Source: Girardinichthys multiradiatus
Lineage: Eukaryota; Chordata; Actinopteri; Cyprinodontiformes; Goodeidae
Assembly: GCF_021462225.1 (NCBI RefSeq)
Contig: NC_061811.1
Span: forward strand, 6,845,663 to 6,909,662
Length of the DNA stretch: 64,000 nucleotides
Direction: 5' to 3'
A model generated the notes under the pieces. The model saw only the letters and a list, made by a program, of their open reading frames with translations. It searched no databases and was not told the origin of the DNA. Position 1 is the first letter of the stretch; each line of letters begins with the position of its first letter. Positions 1-13,000 of the stretch are shown in pieces. A program made the translations under genes and the position numbers.

Positions 1-1142
1 TAATGGATCAGCTGTGATCACAGTATTAACTTACATTACTGTATGTTAACCCTGCTCTAATACATCAACAGTACTGTTGCGTTGCCTTTGTATGTACACC
101 ATGGGAGAGCAACAATCTCCACTGACACAGAAAACATCTCCTTGACACAGTAATCTGCATATCTTGTTGTCTTTAGATTAAATGTTACTTTACATCATGG
201 AGTGTCACAACCTATCTGCGGCACGGCTTGTTCAAGCGGAACGGCCATAAGTATTCATCTGGTCGTCATTCAAATCAAAGCAGACAAGCAACCAGCGGCT
301 GCTCTGTGACACACGCTGAATAAACTTACGATAAGTGATGTTTGCTGCCTCAGAGAATCTGCTTCACTGAATGTTCCTCAATAAACCTAAATGCTTGCGT
401 GGTTCAAAGAGGAGGAAAATGCATACTGAATGGGAAAAGCTGAACTACAGAAAAAAAACATTTAGAGAAAAATACTTCAAATACAAATATTTACAGGTCA
501 TTTTAGTGAATAAATCAACAGTGACTAGAAAGGAGGGAAGACACAAGTTGTCATATTGCTTTTTACATTGGTCCTACAAATTTTTAAACAAAACACCATG
601 AACCCTATTGGTGTTTTAGGTACCAGTAATTAAGAGCATTAGGAAATTTCTAATTTGAATATTGATTGTTGTTGCAGGACTTTCTAAAGAAAATCTATTC
701 TTTTATACCTAATGACGCAATGATGCATTAAACGAATGAAAAGGGAACAAGTGAGTTAAATGTTTTTTAGCTCTTGATACCAAACAATGCCCAAATGTTC
801 TCCTGAAATACTAGTTCCTACATTCACATCAGAGCAGCAGATCTTCCAGCATGCTGCTCCACCTCCTAACACATGCATAGAAAAATCTTCAAGGCTGCAG
901 CACACCTGTGAATCAGGATTGGTAAATCATAATGCAATTCTGCTAAAATGTACTTCCCTAAACCCTAAACCTAATTTATGAAACTTTTTACATTGTCATA
1001 AAGAGTGAAGACAATTGTTAAAAAAAATGTCACAACCAGGATTTAACAAAGCAAAAGAAAAGTTAGTACAGTGATCAGGCGTCTAAATTAAATAATGAGG
1101 GTTACTAAAGAATGAATATAAGTTCAAAACATTTATTTAATT

Positions 1143-2395
1143 TGGCACATTCCAACAATGGTACGATTTTACGATATTTTATGTGATAGGCCAACACAAT
1201 ATAGAGCATTGTTGTGAAGAGGGAGGAAAATGATACACAGTCTTTAATCAGAATCAGAATCAGAATCAGCTTTATTGCCAGGTTCGTACATACAAACAAG
1301 GAATTTGACTCCGGTACACTTTGCTCTTTTTTTCTGTTTTTGCATTACAGAATATACAAATTTACAATGTACAATATACACATATCTAATAAAAAAGGTG
1401 CATTTGCAACATCTGTATGCTGTTGTTTTGTACTCTATTGAATGTTCATCAGAGAAACAGCCTGGGGGAAGAAACTGTCTCTGTGGCGGCTGGTTTTAGT
1501 AAACATTTTTAGTAAAGATTTGTACAAATAAAAATCTTAATAGTGTGGCACGTATGTATTCAGCCCCTTTACTTTTATACCCCAAAATAAAATCCTGTGC
1601 AGGCAGTTGCCTTGGGAAGATTACCAAACAGGATCCACCTGTGTTTATTGTAATCTCAGTATGAATAAAACTGTTCTGTTAAGGCCTCAGAGGTTTGGTG
1701 GAGAACATTAGTTGACAAAGAGTACAATACATAAAGTATATAACTGTGTAGTAGAAGGAAAATGAAAATGATACAGAAAACGTTGTTAAACCATTTGCTG
1801 CCATTACAGTGAAATGTCTGGTATGTCTCTATCAGTGTTACACATCTAGAGACTAAAAGATCAGCTCTTTTCTCTTTAAAAGATAACTAAAGCTTAGTCA
1901 GATTGGATAGAAAGTGTCTGTGAACATCAATTATTAGGTCTTGCCAAAGATTCTCAAGCAAATTCTGGTCTTGACTTTGACTGGACCATTCTAATACACA
2001 TATATACTTTGATCAAAACCATTTCATTGTAGCTCAATGTATTTTTAAGGTTGTTATCCTGCTGGCCACTAACAGCCTCTAACATCTTTTCTGCAAGGAT
2101 TGCCCTGCATTTAGCTCCAGCCATCTTCCCATCAATTCTAATCAGCTTCCTTGTTCGTGGTGAAGAAAAGTAGCCCCAGAGCATGATGCTGCCACCACCA
2201 TGTTTAGGGCATTAGTTTCACCTGCCTAGAGCTCCTTCCACATGTTTGCTACATTTACCAATTCAGAGACTTTTGCTTGTGACTGATTGCAGTGATCTTT
2301 ATTTAGGAGTATCATTATTTAAAGGTTTTTATTTGTAATAAAATTGTGAAAACCATGTTTTCTTTTCCTTTCACTTTACAAATATAAACTCTATC
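1143..2395 (-). mobile_element. Tc1-like relic (copy 1), interrupted by a LINE tail
   Basis: Contains 'tatgtgataggccaacacaa', 'agcttagtcagattggatag', 'gccctgcatttagctccagc' and 'agcatgatgctgccaccacc', landmarks shared with the copies at 7.9, 15.9, 33.5 and 63.1 kb. The transposase would be on the minus strand and is heavily broken. Split by the insert at 1243-1492. Confidence 0.8.
1243..1492 (-). mobile_element. Non-LTR retrotransposon 3' tail inserted in the Tc1 relic
   Basis: Read on the minus strand it ends 'ggcaataaagctgattctga' followed by more GATTCT repeats, a common fish LINE 3' end. It is preceded by 'aattccttgtttgtatgtac'. The same tail occurs on the plus strand at 10651-10718. It is 5'-truncated. 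Confidence 0.7.
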
Positions 2396-5300
2396 GTTAT
2401 TGTGAGCTGGATGCTGCATACATCTTTGTCAACCTAAAACCCAGAAACGAACACCCCTGAGTGGTAGAAGCCGCGTAAAATATAAAATTTTCTCGTCTTC
2501 TCATCTCGCTCATCTACAAAGACAAAATAGTTTCCTCAACAAATCTTTAACTTGTCCAGAATATCAGATTCTAGTCTCCATGACTAAAAATGAAACAAAT
2601 CCCCCATAAAAAGAAAAAAAATAATAAAACCTTCCACCTTCGCCTCACTCTCTCCATTTTTAACAGCCCCCTTCGTTATTTTGTACATCCATCAAAGGCG
2701 GCAGTAATTATTAATGAGAACCTCCCTGTTCTCTTTGCATTATGCATGAGAGCCTTGCCTCTGAAAGCAGAGGGTAATGGGGGTGGACAGAAGAGGAGGG
2801 GCAAGAGGTCACACATGTGCACACACACATCCACTCGCCGCCTTAAGGGGTCACTGACCTACGCCCACCAATCTAAAAATATTAATTAATAGCCCCTCCC
2901 AAAAACGGGAGAATTTTAACATAGCTCCTTTAACTTAAATGGAAGCTAAACTCAAAGGAAGTGGGAGGGTGAAGGAAGGAGGAGTCTCTGAGGGAGTGAC
3001 TACGCTCTCCTGGAGACAGTCATGAACAAACCTAAGGACACAAATGTACACGCAAACACTTTTGTTTGTGTTCAAACCCGCTGAGAATTGTTGCAACTCA
3101 GTAAAATCTCTTCCAGTGCTTTTGTTGCAAAGAAGAAAAATGGCTCCACTCAAGTTGGCCCTGCCGGGGATAAAAGCCTGTCATTTTCCCCCTACTTCCA
3201 ACATTCCCTTCAGGTCCTTGCTTCTAGATTTAGCTTTATTTCTCCATTCTCCTCTGGCTCGTGGTCTACTAATGCATGTCCTTCTAGACTCTGTTTGTAA
3301 CTGTCTGAGCCAAATGTTAGCTTCTGTACATTTGTGGGTTGGAGATGGACCGTTTTGCAGAAAGCATAGCTAGATTTGCATTTCAGTTTCAGAAGAAAAA
3401 AAGGCAGAGCAATAAGAATGTATCTATAAGAAAGAGAAGGAGGAAGAAATTAGAAGCTTTTGCTTCTGTACTTTTTTCTGAAGTCTCTGATAAACACAGA
3501 TACACCTGGAGTCCAGCTATTGTTGGTGCCTGCAATTACAAGTCTTTCCTTATAACCAGCAAGTTTTCGGATGCCTCTGAGCATGAAGAACATCTGAAGT
3601 GAATTCAGAATTATTGCACTTGGCAGTTCGTTCCAATTAAACTGTGGCAGAGTGGGTGCTAATGGACAATCTAATTAATTTTCTTTTTTCTTCGTCTTTT
3701 ACTTCTTTTTTTCTCCCCACCCTTCTTCTCTTTCATTATCCTCCCCGTAAATGCAATATCAACCCAAAAAGGTCTATAAAACTGTAACCCTGCCCTGCAT
3801 CCATGCAAACATCAATAGGATATCAATTAATGCTGAAGGGGTTTTTTTTTTTGCTATTTTATTAGACAAATGCACAGAAAAGACATATAATTCCCAATCG
3901 CTGCAGTGTTCCCCGTGCATGTGTGATAGTACTAGTGCTTGTGCAGTGCCCCGCAGGCCCATTCTAACTGTGTGCGTGCCAGCAGAGCTCTCTCCTCCTC
4001 CTCTCTCCTCTCCACTTCTATTTTTGCCCTGTTCTTATGTAAGCCGCTGCTAACGCGCTGGAGACAGAGGCAGAGTACGGAGTTAGGATGCTGAGAGCCT
4101 CCCTAGTGGACACACACACCTGCACACATGTCCACACGGGCAGCGCATGCATGCAAACCTGCAGAAAGGAAAATGGAAAGTAATGCTCAGATGGTGACAA
4201 AGCACATACAGAGGCAATATTAATCACAACTTTGACTCCGCACATGAGACATTAGCCACATTACCAGAGTCGTTTTCTAGAAAGGGGAGCACATCTCGCT
4301 TGGTCTTTATCTGATTGCTCATTAAATATGTGGAGAGACAACAGCAGACCGAGTTTACACTCTGCAGATATTTCACGCGTTAAAAACTGCTTTGTTTTTT
4401 GTTTTTGTGGAGCGGTGCTCTCTAACATGATCACTTCATGGTTCTGGGCATGCTGTCAGAACACTAACTCTGGCCCTTAACTGTTTATTTTTAGCTGCTT
4501 CTGAATGTAAGGATTTGCACTTGCCCCCACTGTTCAACAAATATCAGTCTGCATGAGATCAACATTTGGACTCCTCAAAATGCATAACCATCAACATTAG
4601 ATGGTATTTGGCTCAGCAGCTTATTTTGAGTGACAGATTTTCATAAAAACTATGTTAAAATTAGACAAGAACTTCAAAAGACTCTCATAAAGGTCTACAT
4701 ATTGTGAGGAGATACATTTTGTGATATTTATTGCCATTTTAAAAGTAGCTTACAATAGGCAACAGGGTCAATAAATAATCTCATAAAGTATCAGACCTAC
4801 TGAAGTAATTCCTGGATAAGATATTGGACTTTTTCATTCTTTGATCCTCACAGCAAGATCCTGTGTTGCAGCAGGCCCAGGTTTTTAGGTGTAAACTGTA
4901 AGCTCAAAAGTGTGGTACACTTAAATGCAAATAAATATACATAATAAACTTGAATTATTTAAAAAAAAAAATTTAAAACTATATTAATACATGTGTTTGG
5001 CAGATTACTCAAAGTTTCAACATATAACTTATTTAAAAATGTAAATTACAAAATATATCACAGTTAAATGAGAGTTAAAACTCAACCCCCACAATGCATA
5101 CACTCATGCTGCAATCTTCATAAATTAAGGTTGCAGCAAGTGTGAGGGCATAATGATTGACATCTGATAACGAGCAGGCCATCATCAGCCAATCAAACGG
5201 GAGAAACGGAGTCAGGTTAGGAAAGTGTGGGGGTGTTTGGGGCCACAGGTCAGAGGTCAAGATCTCCTCATGGGAGTGGGGTTTGCTTTAGATGGCAGGG

Positions 5301-7904
5301 GCACCCCTAACATTAAGGGAAGGGGTGACACAGGGGAATATGGATGGGGATACCCCAACAGGGAATTGGCGTGTGTCGCAGCCAGCTGGGGTTAAGATAT
5401 TACAGAAAGGAATATTCATGCTTATTTCAGCTGTCAGAATGTAACTGCCGCCAGATGGAAGTCAGCTTGATGTATGTCCATTTGGTTGTTTGACCCTACA
5501 ACTGTGATGCACTGCAAAAATATCTGTAAAAAAGCGTGAACAACCTATTCTCAAAACGTGTTAGACATATCTGCAAAATATCTGTTTTCCGACATTCCCG
5601 CTCCACAAACGTTTCCAAACCAATGTGAGCGTGCGTGTACGTGCAGACATTATCAAATGAGGACAGCTGCGTCGGCCATTTTAGCTGTGCATTTGTGTTT
5701 TCGTGTCTATCGGCACACGCCTGAGTTGCTTGTTCACTGACGCAGCATCAGCAAGCCCACACCATAAATACTGCATGGCCTCAAAAAATGGAGAGGATGA
5801 AAGCAACGAGGGAAGAGGAAGTACAGGGGAGGAAAAGGGATCAGGAGGAAACAACAAGGAGGGTGGGAAAGCATAGGTTGTTAAGATGAAGGGCGGCTTG
5901 GAGGGGGTTGAAGAAAGGGATGGAGGAGCAGGGAAGATGGGGGGAAGGGAGGATGAGGAACAGAAGGAGATAGTGACTAAGAGATAAAAGAGGAGTGGAT
6001 GTGAGTGTGTTTTTGTGATGAGCGGACGGCCTCAGGGAGCGGCCGAGTCAGCGTGCCACTTTGCGGATGTACCAAAGGAGCTTCGGGCCGTTTGCTCACT
6101 CACTCACCCCTTCGCTGCAAGGAGGACATGGGTGGAGGGGGTGCAGGTGAACCTGACAAGGTGGGGGAGGATGGGAAAATGAGCAAACATAAAGAGAACA
6201 AAACATTTAAGGGAAAAGGGGGAACGAAGAAAGCTAGAAAAAGGGTGAGATAAATGATGACTAAATATGTGCATAAAAGAGCAATAGGGCAAAAAAACTC
6301 AAAAAAAAAAGGCAGCAGAGAAAAGTAGAGGTTTGCAACTGATGCAAAGGCACAATAACAGGATGACAGAGTGAAGCTGCACAAAATGAGCCATTTTCCA
6401 GTGTTTACTCGCATAGTTTAAAGACCCCATTAATGGAAAGGCCTCTGAAAGTGTAATATTTCAGAACAATAAATAGTACAAGATAAACAAAACAAAGCTG
6501 TAAAGCTAGTAGTTGGCCTTATGTGCATGAATCAGTTGGTTAAAGTGTAGCGACGTGTATTTATTTCTAAATCAAACAATGTTTTCAGTCATGATGATGA
6601 AACAGGACTGCTGTGACCCTCTGACACAAAGAAGCCACTTTGTTGACAATTTGTTTGTACCTCAGAACTGTGCGTGAGCCCATGTGAAGGTATGCTGCTG
6701 AAGGCTTGTCAAAACACAGACATAAGAAACTTATGATATGGATGTTGAATTGAGGGGGGTAGAGTCGGGTGGGGGGTTTATGCAACATCCCAGGGAAGCC
6801 AGCGGATTGAGACTAGTGTAGCTGAATATGGAAAGAGGGCACACAGCAAAGGCTGCTGGGAGTTTTTGATTGGCTGCTAATGTTGCTATCCAGGCCAGGA
6901 TTGGTGGAGCTAACGCAGCCCGACATCACGTTGTTGGGACTAAACCCTTTTGAACTAAGGCAAAGCAGCAGAGGCACAGATACCAAAACACATACACCCA
7001 CGCCCACGTGCACATGCATGAACGCATTTGCAGCTGCATATATAACATACAACTAAATAAGTACCTATGCACAGTTTCAATCACATGCCAACACTGATTT
7101 TTAAATAAGCCTGGCCTCCATGTTGATGCATATCAGGAAAAAACAGAATTCCTAATGCTCTTCGGCTTTTCTCCACATGCCATCTCAAGTGAATCTACAC
7201 AGGTCAAGGCAGAAAGAGCAAACTTCTTTAATTTCTTCATTCTCTTTTAAGCCCAGCTCTAAGGTGGACAGAATAATTTGAAGCTTAAGCATGCATGAAG
7301 GCACAGCCAGCGGGCCGCTTTCCACCACTCCACACTACATTTGTCAAATCAGAGGAAATTCTTCTGCACGTGAACCCCGGATCTAAGAGGAGAGGAACGG
7401 CACGGATTCGCATTTAAGTCACGCGCGAGGAGCAGAGGTCTTAGAAAAATATTAGTACTTTTGAGTTTGCGGTGATATATCTACTGGTTTTAACTGTGAC
7501 CAACAAAACAGAGTGCATAGAAAATTAGTTTAGCTGCATGCTATTAATAAAACATGAAATGAGACAAGGCAGTGTGATCTGTGAATTGTCTGACTACTCC
7601 TTTGGCCTCGCTGCCTCTGCCCAGTGGCATGTCGGCTCAACTCTGTCTGCGTCTTTGCCTGTGGTAAGATGTGTCTCTTCCCTCGGCTACTGTGAAGAGG
7701 GAACTAATCTCTTCCAATCAGGAGAATGTGGTTCTCAGATAAACCAAAAAAACATTTTCGACATTTTCCCCTGCCTCCTGTCATAAACATACAGAACAAT
7801 AGTTTAGCCTAAATGTGAACAGATGCAAAAAGAAAACAAATGAAACAACTCATAGCTGATTATTTTGATTTATTTTACACTGTCTGGCAGAACTAGTTAT
7901 ACCG
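2396..7904. other. msra intron 4 sequence, no gene recognised
   Basis: Holds simple AT-rich and GA-rich DNA. The stretch at 2690-2890 has few repeats and contains homeodomain-like TAATTATTAATGAG and GCATTATGCATGAG words that could mark a conserved non-coding element. The short open frames here have no recognisable protein features. Confidence 0.5.
5785..5990 (+). repeat. Purine-rich low-complexity stretch
   Basis: About 200 bp almost wholly of A and G on the plus strand (GAGGA, AGGGA and GGAAG words) with strong strand asymmetry. In msra intron 4. No gene. Confidence 0.75.
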
Positions 7905-9165
7905 CATTAAATGTTTCACATTTTGTCATAGTGCAACCACAGCCTTCAAAGTATTTTAATGGGATTTAGTGTGATAGACCAACAAGAATTATTGCATAAT
8001 TGTAAAGGCAAGGGAAAACTAAGCATGGTTTTGAAGATTTTGTACAAATTAAAATCTGAAAGATGTGGCATGCATTTATATTCACTCCAACTAAGCCCTT
8101 TATGTCTCTACCAGCTTTGGACATCTACAGACAGAACTTTTCTATCCATTCTTTTTGCAGAATAGCTCAAGCTCAGTCAGACTGAATGGACAGTAGCTGT
8201 CAACATCAGTTTTCAAGACTGCCAAAGATTGTCAACCTGATTTAGGTCTGGACTTTGACTGGGCCATTTTAACACATGAATATGTTTTGATCTAAACCAT
8301 TTTATTGAAGCTCTGGCTGCATGTTTCGGGTCACTCGGTTGGAAGATAAACCTCTGCACCATTCTCAAGTCTTTTGCAGCCGCTCACATTTTCTTCCAGG
8401 ATTGCCCTGTTTTTAGCTCCATCAATCTTCCCATCAACTTGGTCCAGTTTCCATGTCCCTGCCAAAGTCAAGCAGCCCCACAGCATGATGGGGTGTATTA
8501 CTCAAGTATTACTCACGATTTCTACCATACATAGTGTTTTGCCTGTAGGCCAGAAAATGTAACTTTGGTCAGTTTTGATCTCATCTGACCAAAGCACTTT
8601 CTTCCATGTGTTTGCTGTGTTCCCAATACAGCTTGTGGCAAACTTTGTACAGTTTTCTTTCATAAATGGCTTTGTTCTTGCCAGTCTTACATAAAAGGAA
8701 GAACTATGGAGCGCACTACTAAATGTTTTTCTGTTGACACACTCTACCAACTGAGCTGCAAATCTCTGCAGTTCTTTCAGAGTGACCATGGACTCTTGGA
8801 TGCTTCTCTGACCTGTGAGCCGTGATGCTGTTTTTAAGTAATATTCTCTAACAAACCTTGAAGGTCCTTACAGAATAGCTGGAATTACACTGAGATTAAA
8901 TTACACAAAGGGGCAGTCTTTATTAAATAGATGACTCCTGAAGGCAACTGTTTGCAGTGTTTTCCTTCAGGAGTAAAGGGGGTTGAATACATGTACACCA
9001 AAACTTTTTAGATTTTTATTTGTAAAAAAAACTTGAAAACCAAGCATAATTGTCCTTCCACTTTACAATTATGTTGTGTTCTCGTATTAAATCCCTATGA
9101 AATACATTGAAATTTGTGGTTGTAATGTGATAAAATGTGGAAAACTATTTAAAAATACTTTTGCA
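7905..9165 (-). mobile_element. Tc1-like relic (copy 2), near full length
   Basis: Has both ends ('cacattttgtcatagtgcaac' type at the left, its inverse at 9100-9160). The internal minus-strand remnant at 8789-8502 contains TWKKVLWSDEIKTDQ, the region of the first catalytic Asp of Tc1 transposase. Stops and indels throughout. Confidence 0.85.
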
Positions 9166-9958
9166 TGGCATTTTATGACAGGAATGACTCCAGGTCACTG
9201 AATGAGGTGCGTATGCTTCTTTTAAGGCTGAAGGTCAGGCCTAAGAGTCTTTGAACTGTCTCTCCTTGCCCCGCCCCTCCCAGCATTCAATAAGATGGAG
9301 CAGAATGCCGCCTCACACATGCATACACCCTCCATGTGTTCTCCTGGTGCATTAATGTTCTTACATCACCTCCTCCAGTGAGTACAGAAAACAAGAGAGC
9401 ACCAGACTCGAAGAGATGGAGAGATGGCTTTTAGTGGGGGATGGGTACGCCGTACACGTGTGGGTGGCAAATATGTAGCAGGCTCCACAATATTGCAGCA
9501 ATATGTATCATAAGCCAAACATTTAATTTAGGAAATATTTTACTTTAAAAAGGTCAAGTTTTTAAAACTTGTTTGCTTCCTGTGACTGACTGACCAGTTC
9601 AAGAGACTTGAGCTCAACAAAATAATGTATCCCCAGAGATCTTAGCATCATTTGTTGAGAAAAGCCTGTTTTTTTTTTTCTATTCTAGATAAAGTGCAAG
9701 CTGTGCACATGCTAAGAAAGACATTTTCGCAATTTTGTCTTGAATGTGCACCACAGTGGCTTGCACCACCATGCATGGCTGGGTCTCAGACACATTAACA
9801 CGGTCTGGCATTGACTTACACCCATGAGACCTTCCCCCCACCACAACATGCACAAGCGCATGCCTAGGCATCATCCTTCTGCTCTAATACACTCTGTGCC
9901 GCCTTGGGATGGGTCCTTTTTGAGGGTGACTGGGGTTTGTTTGCCTGTACGCTCCTAC

Positions 9959-10063
9959 CTTGTGTTGGTTCGTGGTTCTCCCAAAAGTGTCTGAGGAGCT
10001 CCTCAAGGGTGATGTCTTGAGGGGAGAAGACCACCCTCACCACCTCGGTGTGGGCTGTCAGAC
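9959..10063 (-). CDS. msra: msra coding exon 4 (last one inside the window)
   Basis: 105 bp between acceptor CTCTCAG and donor CAAG|GTAGGA. It encodes [20 protein letters not shown] and on to [14 protein letters not shown]. The Glu in HTEVV is the conserved acid of the active site. The usual GH before it is AH here. The frame stays open into the donor and the next exon should begin by completing a Gly codon (family pattern TQGMRQGND). That exon is not in the window. Confidence 0.96.
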
Positions 10064-13000
10064 CTGAGAGGAAATCCCAAATTTAATTTTCCCAAAATTA
10101 AACAAAATAAAGGAGTACAAATCTCACGTCCACCTGATCCCATACTGCCGCCTTATTTACAAACACTGAACATATTTGATTAATACTAAAAACTAAAGGA
10201 CATTTCAGGTTGAAAATTGCAGAGCAGAGAATGGCAGAATACAGAGTGTACGAGTCATTGAGTGCGTGCACCACAAGTAGAAACATTCAGGCTGAATCTA
10301 CTATGAGCTGTTATTTCTCATGGCAGCAGAGGAGAAAAAGAGAAACACAAGGAGGTATATAGGGAGAGAGAAAAGCAGGGCAAAGTAAAAGATGGAGCTA
10401 ATGGTGAAGGTTGCCAAAAGCTCACAGATACTCATTCCTGTTTGCAGCTGCCAGGATACCGAAGCTTCAGCAAGCTGCCTGCGGGCATTCTCTAACTGAA
10501 GGCTGCTTTACGTCTCATATGTTCTATATGAGCATCTGTGCATGTTTATGGCAGAAATTGTATTTTTATATTTCTGGACATTTTACTAGTAGGCAACAGC
10601 TAAAATTTTCCACTACTGCGTGCACAAATACAAACACAAGTACGTTTTTGGACATACAAATTCCTTGTATGTCCAAAAACGTACTAGGCAATAAAGCTTT
10701 TCTGATTCTGATTCTGACATGTTAGAACTGTAAACCCATGCAGACCAATGCAAAGCAGTTCCTAAGAGATTACTGAACTCACATACAAAACAAAATTCAG
10801 TGTTATTTATCTTGTTATTTGCTAACTATACTGGAGAAAAAAGTCAAATACTAAAAATTTGCAAGAAAATTAAAAAAGGCAATCTGCATATGATCATCTA
10901 AAAGCAAATAGTCAAACACAGCTGCCTACCAACAATAATGGGAATTTATTTGAAATGTTTGCATATTTTTGTACTGAAATGAAATAATCATTAGCAGCAA
11001 TAAACCGTACAAGACTGAGCTAGCGGCTGGCTGTGCACCTGCAGAGACATTAACCAAAAAAATTATTAATTCAAAACAAAAGCTGCTGTCAAGATCTTTT
11101 GGGCAAAAGGTGAGTGTATTTTCCAGCGGCTCTCAAAGCTTGTCCCTCTTGAAGGGGGTGAAAGGCTGGAAAGCGACAAGGATCAGGACCGCTAAAGCTC
11201 CCAGAGCTTCAACGTTCTGCTGAAGGACCATTCAGCAACCTAACAAATCAAAAAAATCACCCTCTTCCCCATTTATTTTTGTTTTTACTTTAACTGCTCT
11301 CGGCCACTAAAAACAAGCAATGCAGCTCTGGAGGTTTTATATTTGTTCAAAGATGTTTTAATGCTCAGATATGCTGCTGAAGTGTCAAATTCACAAATCC
11401 TGAGGTTGAGTGGCTGTAAAATGGGTTTTCTGTATAAAAAAAACAGGTTTTTGTAATGTGAAAAATGAAACCAAGATAAATCATTTCAAAACTTATGATC
11501 TGATATTTATTCTGTACAACTGAACTGCAAAACAAACACATCTGTTAAAAGAAAACAAGGTGCAATAATGTGAACACCCTTAAACTAATACTTTTTAGAA
11601 CCTCCTTTTGAGTTGTATACATTTAGATAATTATTTTTTACAATAAACTTTTTCATTTATTGCATCCCACAAAATAAAATGTAAAGTAGGTTTTGCACTT
11701 TAAAGCATGGACTATATTAATAAGTCAATACAATCAACCATCCACTTGATCATTGAGAAGGAAGGATTGCTGCAAAGTCAGTGACTTGATGCAATTGGCC
11801 AGGTTTCCCTAAAACAAAGGTCTGCTACCTGCTGCTAAGGAGCCACAAGTGGCTTTTTGGACCTTCCACAATGGCTCTTAATAACTTTGGCTAAAAATGA
11901 TACAGAACCACTTAATGTTTTTAAATATAGATGTAATAGCAAATGCAGGTTTTAGCAGTTTTTTATTTTTTCCTTGAATGATTGCTTTTTATTTCCTCAA
12001 CAGAATGAAACTAAGAGTACCAGTAATATTGTTTTAGATCTATTTTTCTTGTCATTAACCTGGAAACTATGTACTTTTTAAAAATCAATTTTCCATAAAT
12101 CTCAACATCCCATAGAAGAATGTTTATTCATCCTTTTTTTTTTTGCGAAAGTGTTTCTTTCTTTGAAAACCTAAAAATAGAAATAAAATGGCAACAAATT
12201 TCATATAGCAGATAATTATCAAAAATTATAAGCTGTTTTTTTTTCGAAAGGTCATGTAACATTAACGGGTCAGACCAAGTTTTATTTAGCTGGACGGAGG
12301 CCAAAAACACCTATTTGGATTGTAAAGGTTGCAGAACCCTGACCTCAAAAGACACTTTCGTAACAGCTGGCATAATAAACTAAAGTTTACTGCGATGTAT
12401 TTTATCGAGGATCGAATTAGAATATATTAAATAAAAGAATGTGTTAAATTTAAAGTGAAACTGTCTATATGACTGATTTGAACTGACTATATATTTCTGA
12501 TTTAAATTGGATCAGTTTGTCTTTTAAAGTGCCCTGTGAATTGTTGCTATATGAATAAACAGAATAGAATTGAATTATATTTATAAAGTCCCATCATGAC
12601 AATAAATGAAATAAAGATTATATAAATTCACAAATAAAAAACTAGAGTATTCAGAATGCCAAATATGATGAGACTTAGCTAGAAATAAATAACTCCAAAG
12701 AAAGAAATCTGCTTTTAACACTTTTTAGTTAACATCTGATAATAGAGACAGTAACTTTAAAATGACTGATATTTATTAACTATATGTCTTATTTAGGAGT
12801 TTGTCTTGTTTAAATTTATCTAAATATTCCTATTATCAAAACAGCCAAATATTTTAAAATGGGACAACGCAAAATTAACTCAGCCCAAAGTCTGCACATT
12901 ATCACACATGGACAGGCAGGCAGCTAAGCAGTCAAATGTGCAGGAAAAACTGGGAAAATGTGTTTGACAGACAAAGGGTCAACTCTCAGAGTTCATTCAG

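Noticed and set aside
1..9958. Search for the remaining msra exons (GNDHGTQYRS and C-terminal Cys region)
   Set aside because: No matching minus-strand sequence was seen, so they are taken to lie beyond the left edge.
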